Shown piece by piece: positions 27,055 through 35,900 of a stretch of DNA of 64,000 bases. Positions within the stretch are counted from its first letter, which is position 1; every line of letters starts with the position of its first letter. Position numbers and translations under genes: made by a program. The stretch spans positions 1,860,001 through 1,924,000 of the forward strand of contig OX246690.1 in NCBI GenBank assembly GCA_945909635.1, in the 5' to 3' direction. The DNA is from Clostridioides difficile_A. Its GTDB lineage: Bacteria; Bacillota; Clostridia; Peptostreptococcales; Peptostreptococcaceae. The notes beneath the pieces were generated by a model. That model worked only from the letters and a program-made list of their open reading frames with translations. It did not search any database and had not been told where the DNA came from.

Positions 27055-27150
27055 AAAAACACAGTCTGGTTGGTAGTCCAGACGCAGCAATTGCTGTCAG
27101 TAACCTGCCTCCTTGGTTGTCCGTTCTTTAGAAAGTAACTAAATAGGAGG
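27055..27150 (+). ncRNA. yjdF riboswitch (azaaromatic-sensing)
   Basis: A GC-richer structured leader directly before a yjdF homologue. Stem GTCTGG (27064-27069) with CCAGAC (27078-27083), the palindrome CAGCAATTGCTG (27086-27097), conserved-looking unpaired purine/pyrimidine runs, and a 3' part ending at AGGAGG (27145-27150). Position and gene context match the yjdF motif, reported to bind azaaromatic compounds and control translation. I identified it from context and stems, not by covariance search. Confidence 0.8.
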
Positions 27151-27158
27151 AACTAGCA

Positions 27159-27578
27159 ATGGACAAAGTTAGTGGAAAATTGACAGTTTTATTTGAAGAG
27201 CCATTTTGGATAGGTGTATTTGAAAGACAAGATGGTAAGAAATATGAAGCATGTAGAGTAGTTTTTGGAGCAGAACCTAAAGAGGTAGAAGTATATGAAT
27301 TTATACTTGAAAGATTTTTCTCATTAGATTTTGGTAGTATTAAGTTAGAAAAGAATATAACCAAAGACAAAGTTGGATACAAAAGAATGCAGAGAAAAGT
27401 AAAAAAGGAACAAGAAAAAGAAACTATAGGAACTAAGGCTCAAAATGCCCTTAAGCATCAATATGAAGAAAGAAAGCAGGATAAAAAAATTCTAGCTAAA
27501 GATAGGAAAGAAGAAGAAAAAGAAAGACTTTTCAATTTGAAACAAGAAAAGAGAAAAGCCAAACATAAAGGTCATTAA
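27159..27578 (+). CDS. yjdF: YjdF family protein (DUF2992)
   Basis: 139 residues. N-terminal domain SGKLTVLFEEPFWIGVFERQDGKKYEACRVVFGAEPKEVEVYEFIL is diagnostic. The C-terminal ~60 residues are highly basic and helical (KKEQEKETIGTKAQNALKHQYEERKQ...). The function is unknown, but its riboswitch suggests a role in handling aromatic nitrogen compounds. Good start, AGGAGG 8 nt upstream. Confidence 0.9.
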   Translation: MDKVSGKLTVLFEEPFWIGVFERQDGKKYEACRVVFGAEPKEVEVYEFILERFFSLDFGSIKLEKNITKDKVGYKRMQRKVKKEQEKETIGTKAQNALKHQYEERKQDKKILAKDRKEEEKERLFNLKQEKRKAKHKGH

Positions 27579-27613
27579 TTTTAATTAGATGTTTTTTTAT
27601 GAATTGCTAGAAA

Positions 27614-27646
27614 AAGGTGTATGAAATCAAAAGTTTCATACACCTT
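27614..27646. terminator. Bidirectional terminator between convergent genes
   Basis: AAGGTGTATGAAA pairs with TTTCATACACCTT. It serves yjdF on the plus strand and the DUF1294 gene on the minus strand, which converge here. Confidence 0.8.
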
Positions 27647-27679
27647 AATTTATTGGAAAAATAAAGTTTTGTATTTCAA

Positions 27680-27946
27680 TTACTTTAAAATATAAAAATA
27701 TATTAATAATAATTGTAGGAATATTATAAATGGTATCCCAAACGTAAATTTAATATGCTTAGTTTTATGTCTAAAAGAATACATACCAGTTATAGAACCT
27801 ATACTGCCTCCAATTACAGCCATAGAAATAAGAGTGGCTTCTTTTATTCTCCATTCATTTTTAATTGCTCTTTTTTTATCTATATACATTGAAAAGAAAG
27901 CAATAAAATTAATAACTATAAAATATATCAAAATAAAATTTTTCAT
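27680..27946 (-). CDS. DUF1294 small membrane protein
   Basis: 88 residues. Typical family features: N-terminal membrane helix, DKKRAIKNEWRIKEATLISMAVIGGSIGSITGMYSFRHKTKHIKFTFGIPF and a final membrane helix, giving about three segments. No known function. ATG start with GGAGG. Confidence 0.9.
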   Translation of the reverse strand: MKNFILIYFIVINFIAFFSMYIDKKRAIKNEWRIKEATLISMAVIGGSIGSITGMYSFRHKTKHIKFTFGIPFIIFLQLLLIYFYILK

Positions 27947-28171
27947 AATCTAACCTCCATAAAAATATATTATACATTATAAAGTAAGAGTTCTGTTTTT
28001 GAAAGTTAAATTTGCAATTAGTACATATAAGATATTTGGAAAGATTAAATATAACATTAATTGGAAAATTTAAAAAACTTAAACAATTGATAAATAGGGG
28101 GTATATTTATAAGACATAAAGTGATAAAATTTACTTAGAAAATAATGTAAATAACAGGAGGATAAGACAAA

Positions 28172-28873
28172 ATGAAATTTATAGTAGAAAAAGAAGTCTT
28201 TGATAAATTAGAAAATGTATGTTTTGGGGTAGTAGTAGCAAAAGGGATAGATAATACTAAAGAAATTGAAAGAATAAGTAATCTTTTAGATATAAGTATA
28301 GATAGAGTAGAAGATTACTTTAAAGATAAAAAAGTGAAAGAATCAGAAGAAATCATACCATATAGAGAAGCCTTTAGAAACTTGGGAATGAACCCAAACA
28401 AATTTATGAGCTCAATAGAAGCAATGACAACAAGAGTTGCTAAGAATAAGAAACTTCCTCATATAAATCCTATTGTAGATTTAGGAAATTCTATTTCTTT
28501 AAAATATTTACTTCCAATGGGTGCGCATGATATGGATTTTAGAAATGATGATGTATATGTTAGATTTTCAAAAGAAGGGGATAAATTTGTTCCATTTGGA
28601 GAAACTGATGTTGAGTTAATGGAAGAGGGAGAATTAATCTATTCTGTTGGAGATATGGTAAAAACTAGAAGATGGATATGGAGACAAGGAGAGGAAGGAA
28701 AAATAACTAATAGTTCAAAAAATATATTTTTCCCTATAGATGGTTTCACTGATGCTAATTTGGATAAAGTAATGAGTGCAAGAGAAGAATTAGCGAAGTT
28801 ATTAAAAGAAATCTTTGATTGTGAGATTAAAGTAGGTTTTGTAGATAAAGATAATCCAGAAATGGAAATATAA
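28172..28873 (+). CDS. B3/4 domain protein
   Basis: 233 residues. The B3/4 domain, as in the beta subunit of phenylalanyl-tRNA synthetase, spans about 60-220 (YREAFRNLGMNPNKFMSSIEAMTTRVAKNKKLPHINPIVDLGNSISLKYLLPMGAHDMD). Stand-alone versions may edit or bind misacylated tRNA, but this is unproven. AGGAGG upstream. Confidence 0.88.
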   Translation: MKFIVEKEVFDKLENVCFGVVVAKGIDNTKEIERISNLLDISIDRVEDYFKDKKVKESEEIIPYREAFRNLGMNPNKFMSSIEAMTTRVAKNKKLPHINPIVDLGNSISLKYLLPMGAHDMDFRNDDVYVRFSKEGDKFVPFGETDVELMEEGELIYSVGDMVKTRRWIWRQGEEGKITNSSKNIFFPIDGFTDANLDKVMSAREELAKLLKEIFDCEIKVGFVDKDNPEMEI

Positions 28874-28946
28874 TAAGGTAAATATTTATTAAGGCATCAT
28901 ATTTATATTTGCTTGATGGTATTAAAAAAGAAAGGTCGTAGTAAAT

Positions 28947-29555
28947 TTGAAAAAAACTATAATAAATAATGTAAATCCATTGATTGAAAATAAGTTTATA
29001 GGACTTTTTGAAATTGAGTATAAGAATAAATTGAATGAAGATAAGGTTTGGATGGTAGCATCAAGAAAAAGTCATGAAGAACTAAAACGCATTTATTTGA
29101 AAAATGAAGAAGATAGTGCAGATGCAGTTGTAATAGTGGGACTTCATAAAAGTAGTGGAAAACTGATTTTGATAAAACAATTTAGAGTGCCTATCAATGA
29201 CTATATATATGAATTACCAGCAGGGCTTGTTGATGAAGGTGAATCTATAGGGACTTCTGTTGAAAGAGAACTTAGAGAAGAAACAGGACTTACTCTTTTA
29301 GAAATCAAAAAAGATAAGAGTAAAGATAAAGTATACTTATCTCCTGGAATGAGTGATGAATCTGTTGCATTTATTTATTGTATATGTGATGGAGAGATAA
29401 CAGATGAATTTTTAGAACCTGATGAAGACATTGAAGCTTTTTTAATCTCGCAAGAAGAAGCCAAAGAGATTCTAGCAAGTAATCATAAAATAGATACAAA
29501 AGCATTTTTAATTTTACAGATGTTTGTAAGTTTAGGAACTAAATTATTTGAATAG
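28947..29555 (+). CDS. Nudix hydrolase, ADP-ribose pyrophosphatase-like
   Basis: 202 residues. The Nudix box is AGLVDEGESIGTSVERELREETGLTL (G-x5-E-x7-REUxEExGU). The preceding FRVPINDYIYELPAGLVDEGE and the following SPGMSDESVAF fit the ADP-ribose/NudF subgroup. The start is a TTG with a weak AGAAAGG 11-12 nt upstream, so the exact N-terminus is uncertain. Confidence 0.87.
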   Translation: MKKTIINNVNPLIENKFIGLFEIEYKNKLNEDKVWMVASRKSHEELKRIYLKNEEDSADAVVIVGLHKSSGKLILIKQFRVPINDYIYELPAGLVDEGESIGTSVERELREETGLTLLEIKKDKSKDKVYLSPGMSDESVAFIYCICDGEITDEFLEPDEDIEAFLISQEEAKEILASNHKIDTKAFLILQMFVSLGTKLFE

Positions 29556-29561
29556 TTATAG

Positions 29562-29624
29562 AAAAGAGATTATAGATATGATTAAAGTTTATTTTAGTTA
29601 TAGAAATTATAATCTCTTTTTTGT
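29562..29624 (+). terminator. Terminator after the Nudix gene
   Basis: AAAAGAGATTATA pairs with TATAATCTCTTTT across a 33-nt partly structured loop, then T-rich sequence. Confidence 0.75.
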
Positions 29625-29923
29625 GTATTAAAGTTTAAAAGTTTATATATTTTTGGGCTAAATAATAATTTATCTGTTTTTTATTATTTTAAATTAAAAA
29701 AGAGTATCTAATATAGTATATTTTATGAATAAGTATAGTTTAAAAATTCAAAAAAAAGATGGCGAAATATGTCCCAAGGGACATTGAGTAAAATAAATGA
29801 CTTCAGACCTCGCATGATAAAAAGTATATACTAAATGAGGGTTAAAACAGATAAAAATGATACACTAATTCTCTTTTGATAATAAAAAAACATAGAATTT
29901 AATTATTTAATCAAGAAAAAGTA
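29625..29923. other. Intergenic region before gapB with one 14-bp palindrome
   Basis: AT-rich non-coding DNA. TGTCCCAAGGGACA (29770-29783) is a perfect palindrome unlike the surrounding base composition, followed by a relatively GC-rich stretch GACTTCAGACCTCGC (29803-29817). It lies ~150 bp before the predicted gap promoter, so it could be a distant operator or part of a short RNA. No ORF. Confidence 0.5.
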
Positions 29924-29952
29924 TTGAACAAATGATTTGTTTAGTGTACAAT
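29924..29952 (+). promoter_or_regulatory. Promoter of the GAPDH gene
   Basis: TTGAAC (29924-29929) and TACAAT (29947-29952), 17 bp apart, 41 bp before the ATG, followed by GGAGGGAG. Confidence 0.75.
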
Positions 29953-29992
29953 AATCATGTAAAAACATAGTAATGGAGGGAGACATTTCATA

Positions 29993-31009
29993 ATGAAAAT
30001 TAAGGTAGGAATGAACGGATTTGGAAGAATAGGAAGAGCTGTATTAAGAATAGCTCAAGAAGAATTAGGAGATAATATAGAAATTGTAGCCATAAATGCA
30101 AGAGCAACAACAGAATCTTTGGCACATTTATTTACATATGATTCATGCTATGGAACTTTTAGAGGTGAAGTAGAAGCAAAAGATGAAGATACTTTAGTAG
30201 TAAATTCTAAGGAAATAAAAATATTAAGATATAATGACCCAGAAGAATTACCATGGAAGGAACTTGGAGTTGATATAGTAATAGAATCAACAGGATTGTT
30301 TACACAAAGAGAAAAGGCAGAAAAGCATATTAAAGCAGGAGCAAAAAAAGTAATTATAACAGCTCCAGGAAAAAATGAAGATATAACTATAGTTATTGGA
30401 GTTAATGAAGAACAATATGATAATGAAAAGCACAATATAATTTCAAATGCATCTTGTACTACAAATTGCCTAGCACCATTTGCTAAAGTATTGGACGAAA
30501 AATTTGGTATAGTAAAAGGCTTAATGACTACAGTACATTCATATACTAACGATCAAAGAATATTAGATAAGAGCCATAAAGACTTGAGAAGAGCAAGAGC
30601 AGCGGCTGAATCTATAATACCTACCACTACAGGAGCAGCAAAAGCTGTGTCAAGAGTATTACCACAATTAGAAGGAAAATTAAATGGTTTTTCACTTAGA
30701 GTGCCAACACCAACAGTTTCACTTGTTGATTTAGTGTGTGAACTTAAAGAAAACGTTACAGTTGAAGAAGTAAACTCTGCATTAAAAGATGCTGCTGAAG
30801 GAGAATTAAAAGGAGTTCTAGGATATTGTGACAAACCACTTGTTTCTATAGACTTTAGAGGAGATTCTAGATCATCTATTATAGATGCTCTATCCACAAT
30901 GGCTATAGAAGACAATATGGTTAAAGTAGTGTCATGGTACGATAATGAATGGGGATATTCATCAAGAACAGTTGATTTAGTAAAATATATAGCTGAAAAA
31001 TTACAATAA
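29993..31009 (+). CDS. gapB: Glyceraldehyde-3-phosphate dehydrogenase, GapB type
   Basis: 338 residues. Rossmann motif MNGFGRIGRAVLR, catalytic Cys155 in SNASCTTNCLAP, phosphate-binding TTTGAA and C-terminal WYDNEWGYSSR. At the coenzyme-selecting loop the usual NAD-type Asn-Asp is Asn35-Ala36 (VAINARATTES), as in Bacillus GapB, which prefers NADP and runs in the gluconeogenic direction. That suggests this is the anabolic or NADP-linked isoform. It stands alone, without pgk/tpi, which fits a second GAPDH. Confidence 0.93.
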   Translation: MKIKVGMNGFGRIGRAVLRIAQEELGDNIEIVAINARATTESLAHLFTYDSCYGTFRGEVEAKDEDTLVVNSKEIKILRYNDPEELPWKELGVDIVIESTGLFTQREKAEKHIKAGAKKVIITAPGKNEDITIVIGVNEEQYDNEKHNIISNASCTTNCLAPFAKVLDEKFGIVKGLMTTVHSYTNDQRILDKSHKDLRRARAAAESIIPTTTGAAKAVSRVLPQLEGKLNGFSLRVPTPTVSLVDLVCELKENVTVEEVNSALKDAAEGELKGVLGYCDKPLVSIDFRGDSRSSIIDALSTMAIEDNMVKVVSWYDNEWGYSSRTVDLVKYIAEKLQ

Positions 31010-31057
31010 TACATAACTTTTTTAAAAAAAATTTAAAAAAAATTCCATAAAATTATC

Positions 31058-31108
31058 AAAAAAGATTATGAAAAATATTGAAGGAAAAATTTTTTCATAA
31101 TCTTTTTT
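31058..31108 (+). terminator. Terminator after gapB
   Basis: AAAAAAGATTATGAAAAA pairs with TTTTTCATAATCTTTTTT. A strong A/T-rich stem with a U tail. Confidence 0.85.
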
Positions 31109-31304
31109 GTTTACTATAAAAGATACAAGTTACAACTTATAGGTGGATATTAGGTCGTTAGAGTAACATGTGTATAATTAGTAAGGAATCATACTTTTTC
31201 TAAAATGAAGGATAAGATGTCGAAAGCTTGCATAAATCTGAAAAATTTTTATTATTAAAATACTGATTTTCATTTTAATTATGATAAAAAAATGACAAAT
31301 AAAG

Positions 31305-31333
31305 TTGCAAACAGTAATATTTATAAGTATAAT
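31305..31333 (+). promoter_or_regulatory. Promoter of the nucleoside-recognition gene
   Basis: TTGCAA (31305-31310) and TATAAT (31328-31333) with 17 bp between. The rest of the 31109-31394 gap shows no clear structure. Confidence 0.7.
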
Positions 31334-31394
31334 TAAAAAAGAGAAAAGGTTTTGTTAAACTTTACAACAAAAGAAAAAGAAGGGATGATTCAAA

Positions 31395-32564
31395 ATGGAG
31401 AAGTTAACAGACAGGAGACAGGTTAAGGCAGTAAGCATGGAAACTTTTGTTTTCCTAATATTACTAGTAGTTGGTTTTGGATATGTTGGTAGTATTATGG
31501 GAGCTGGAATGATGTTCAAAGTAATAATGAGTACAGCACATGCTTTACTATTAGAGACAGTTTTCTTAATTATGGCTATGGCAGTTCTTGCAGGCGCATT
31601 AAGCGCACTACTTTCAGAGTTTGGAGTAATAGCATTAATTAATAAAATTTTCGCTATATTTATGAAGCCTTTGTATGGATTGCCTGGTGCTAGTATAGCA
31701 GGAGCTATAACAACTTATTTATCAGATAATCCAGCTATTATACCTTTTGCTAAAGATAAAACATTCACACAGTACTTTAAAAAATATCAAGTTCCAGCAT
31801 TATGTAACTTAGGAACAGCTTTTGGTATGGGACTTATCTTAACAACATTTATGATTTCACAAGGTACAGAATATGTACTTCCAGCATTAATTGGTAATTT
31901 AGGTGCTGTTATAGGTAGTATAGTAAGTGTTAGAATAATGTTGACATTTACTAAGAAATTTTATAAATACAATCCAGAGGAAGATAAAGCAACAGGGTCA
32001 CTAGAGAAAAAATCTGAATTTAGAGAAGTCAGAGAAGGAAATGTGTTCCAAAGAGCTTTAGATGCAATTCTTGAGGGTGGTAAAATGGGAGTAGATATGG
32101 GAATGGCTATAATCCCAGGTGTCCTAGTAGTATGTACATTAGTCATGCTATTAACTTTTGGACCATCTACAGACCCTGTTACAGGTCAAGAAGTTTATAC
32201 AGGAGCTGCATATGAAGGAATAAGATTACTTCCAGTTATTGGAGATAAACTTGGATTTATATTAGAACCATTGTTTGGATTTACATCACCAGAAGCAATA
32301 GCTTTCCCTATAACTTCACTGGGAGCTGTTGGAGCAGCAATGTCTTTAGTTCCAGAATTTATAAAATCAGGAGCTATAACTCCTAATGATATAGCAGTGT
32401 TTACAGCTATGGGGATGTGTTGGAGTGGATATTTAAGTACACATATTGGTATGATGGATGCATTAAATGCTAGACAATTAGCAGGTAAAGCTATTCTTTC
32501 TCATACAATAGGTGGTTTATGTGCAGGAGCAGCAGCCCACTTCATATTTATGCTCGTAGGATAA
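31395..32564 (+). CDS. Nucleoside-recognition (Gate) domain membrane protein
   Basis: 389 residues, about eight membrane segments. Two Gate-like halves are visible, e.g. LLETVFLIMAMAVLAGALSALLSEFGVIALINKIF and the conserved SDNPAIIPFAKD, then ILEGGKMGVDMGMAIIPGVLVVCTLVML and GFTSPEAIAFPITSLGAVGAAMSLVPEF. Related to the YjiH/spore maturation SpmA-type family. It may transport a nucleoside or other solute; no substrate evidence. Confidence 0.85.
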   Translation: MEKLTDRRQVKAVSMETFVFLILLVVGFGYVGSIMGAGMMFKVIMSTAHALLLETVFLIMAMAVLAGALSALLSEFGVIALINKIFAIFMKPLYGLPGASIAGAITTYLSDNPAIIPFAKDKTFTQYFKKYQVPALCNLGTAFGMGLILTTFMISQGTEYVLPALIGNLGAVIGSIVSVRIMLTFTKKFYKYNPEEDKATGSLEKKSEFREVREGNVFQRALDAILEGGKMGVDMGMAIIPGVLVVCTLVMLLTFGPSTDPVTGQEVYTGAAYEGIRLLPVIGDKLGFILEPLFGFTSPEAIAFPITSLGAVGAAMSLVPEFIKSGAITPNDIAVFTAMGMCWSGYLSTHIGMMDALNARQLAGKAILSHTIGGLCAGAAAHFIFMLVG

Positions 32565-32592
32565 GTATAGTTAATAAAATATAGTATATAAG

Positions 32593-32643
32593 AAATGGTT
32601 GTTAGTGTACAAGAAGAATTTGTACACTAGCAACCATTTTTTG
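32593..32643 (+). terminator. Strong terminator
   Basis: AATGGTTGTTAGTGTACAA pairs with TTGTACACTAGCAACCATT (one mismatch) followed by six T. Confidence 0.93.
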
Positions 32644-32931
32644 ATGAGTGAAGATAATATATAAATATTAAGTAGATATTAGAGTTACGTTATATTTATG
32701 TAAAAAGTAACAAAAATCTGTAGAAATTTATGACAAAATTTAGTACACTAACTATATGTTCTTATTTAAAATTTAAGGTTAGGATTGGGAATTACCTAGT
32801 AGAGTAAGCTTGATTAATAAAATAATCATAAAATAAAAATATTAGTCATAAAGATTATAGAATAACTTACTTAAAATAAAGCCATAGAACTTACAAAAAT
32901 TAAAAAAAGCATATAAGTATGGAGGGATACA
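32644..32931. other. Non-coding gap before the large activase gene
   Basis: AT-rich, no ORF. I see no convincing promoter hexamer pair or hairpin. The only clear signal is TATGGAGGGATACA just before the ATG at 32932. Confidence 0.5.
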
Positions 32932-35900
32932 ATGGATGAATTATTTCATATAGGAATTGATGTAGGTTCTACAACGGTGAAGGTTGTGGTACTTAATAAT
33001 AGTAATAATATAGTTCATAAAGAATATAGAAGACATTATTCTGATGTGAAAAAATCAGTTAAAGAAGTACTAAATGGTATATATGAAAAATTGGGAAATA
33101 TAAATACTAAGATTGTAATAACTGGTTCAGGTGGAATTGGAATATCTAAAAAACTAGAAGTAAAATTTGTTCAGGAAGTTATATCTAGTACAAAAGCAAT
33201 AGAATATTTCCATCCTGAAACTGATGTTGTCATAGAACTTGGAGGTGAAGATGCAAAAATAACGTATCTGAGTGGAGGAATAGACCAAAGAATGAATGGG
33301 ATATGTGCAGGTGGTACAGGAGCATTTATAGACCAGATGGCGTCACTTTTAAAGACAGATGCTAGTGGCTTAAATGAGCTAGCAAAAGAGTACAATGTTA
33401 TATATCCAATAGCTTCAAGATGTGGTGTTTTTGCTAAAACAGATATTCAACCTCTCATAAATGATGGAGCTAAGCAGACTGATATCGCCATGAGTATCTT
33501 TAATGCTGTTGTCGTACAAACTGTAAGTGTTCTTTCTTGTGGAAGAAAAATAGAAGGGAATGTAGCATTTTTAGGCGGTCCATTGTATTTTTTATCTGAG
33601 CTTAGAGAAGCATTTAAAAGAGTATTAGATTTAAAAGATGAAAATATAATTTTTCCAGAAGATGCACAACTTTATATCGCTATTGGAGCGGGATTATTAT
33701 CAGTAGATGAAGATAGTATAAATTTAGAGTTTCTAATAGAAAAGCTAGATAGTATAGAGAATATCGAAGATGGAGAAGTAAATTTATTAGAACCATTATT
33801 TAGAGATAAAAACGAATATGAAGAGTTTTCAAGAAGACATGAAAAAGAAAAAATAAACTATGTAGATATAAATTCAATCAAAGGTAATTGTTATTTAGGA
33901 ATTGATGCAGGTTCCACTACTACTAAAGCAGCTCTTATTGATGAAGAAGGAAGACTTGTATATTCTTATTATAATAGTAATGAAGGAAATCCATTAAAAA
34001 CTACTATTAAAGTTATAAACGAAATATATGATATATTGCCAAAGGACGTTAAAATACTGAGCTCAACTGTAACTGGATATGGAGAAGGTCTTATTAAAAA
34101 AGCATTAAAAATTGATAATGGAGAAATAGAAACTATAGCACATTATAAAGCTGCTAAATTTTTCAATAAAGATGTAGATTTTATACTTGATATTGGTGGC
34201 CAAGACATGAAGTGCCTAAAAATAAAAGATGGAGTAATTGACAATATAATATTAAATGAAGCTTGTTCTTCAGGTTGTGGCTCATTTTTAGAAACATTTG
34301 CAACTTCTCTATCTATGACAATAGAAGAATTTGCACATGAAGGGATTTATTCTCAAAGTCCTGTAGACTTAGGTTCAAGATGTACTGTGTTTATGAATTC
34401 TAGAGTAAAACAGTCTCAAAAAGAAGGAGCAAGTATTGGAGATATATCAGCAGGGTTATCTTATTCGGTAATAAAAAATGCTTTGTTTAAAGTAATAAAA
34501 ATTAGAGATTTAAATGAAATTGGTAGCAATATTGTTGTACAAGGTGGAACATTTTATAATGATTTGGTGCTTAGAAGCTTTGAAAAATTAATTGAAAAAA
34601 ATGTAATTAGACCTAATATTTCAGGCATTATGGGTGCTTTTGGTTCAGCACTTATAGCAAAAGAAAAGTATGAAAGTGGCTATCAAACATCTTTATTATC
34701 TAAGGAAGAATTGAATAATATAAAGCTAGAATCAAGTGTAACTAGATGTAAAGGATGCTCAAATCATTGTCTTCTTACTATAAATAAATTTTCTGATAAT
34801 GAAATTTTTATTTCAGGAAATAGATGTGAGAAAGGTGAAGCTATCTATGGCGATAAAAAAATAGGACTAGAAAAGAAAAAACCAATAAATTTATTTAAGT
34901 ACAAATATGATAGGATTTTTAGATATAAACCACTAGAAAAAGAAGAAGCAAAAAATGGAGAGATTGGGATACCAAGAGTATTAAATATGTATGAAGATTA
35001 TCCTTTTTGGTTTACTTTTTTCAATTATATGGGATTTAGAGTTGTACTTTCAGATAGGTCATCAAAACGATTATATGAAACTGGTATAACTAGTATTGCT
35101 TCTGAAACAGTTTGCTATCCAGGAAAATTAGTTCATGGACATATAGAAAACTTAATTGCAAAGGGCATAAAAAATATATTTTATCCAAGCGTAACGAATG
35201 AAAATAAAGAGGATTCAAGTGCTGATAATTATTATAATTGTCCTGTTGTAATATCATATTCTGAAGTAATAAAAAATAATGTGGAAAATATAAGAAATAA
35301 GAACATAAACTATATAAATCCATTTATAAGTCTAAATGACAAAGAAAAATTGAAAAAAAGACTTTATGAAGAATTATCAAAAAGTTTTTCAGATATAAAT
35401 ATAACTAAAGAAGAAATTAATAATGCAGTTGATAAAGCCACTGATGAACAAAATTCCTTTAAAATGGAAATACAGGCTGCAGGAGAAAGAGCACTTAAAG
35501 AAATAAAAGAAAGAGATATGAAGGGGATTGTGTTATGTGGGAGACCATATCATATAGACCCAGAAATAAATCATGGTATGCCAGAACTTATAAACTCATT
35601 AGATATGGCAGTACTTACTGAAGATTCAATATGTCACCTAGCAAATATACAAAGACCTCTTAGAGTTGTAGACCAATGGGTATATCATTCAAGATTGTAT
35701 AAAGCAGCAAGCTTTGTGAGAGATAAAAATTATTTAGAATTGGTTCAACTTAATTCATTTGGATGTGGATTGGATGCAGTAACCACAGACCAAGTTCAGG
35801 AAATACTTAATGAAAAATCAAAGATATATACTATCATAAAGATTGATGAAGGCAACAATTTAGGTGCTGCTAAAATAAGAATGAGGTCTTTAAAAGCAGC

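Noticed and set aside
29770..29783. CggR or cre (CcpA) operator
   Set aside because: The palindrome does not match the sequences of those sites that I know.
30553..31014. 153-residue minus-strand frame opposite gapB
   Set aside because: It is the mirror of a highly expressed conserved gene, has no ribosome site and no recognisable domain.
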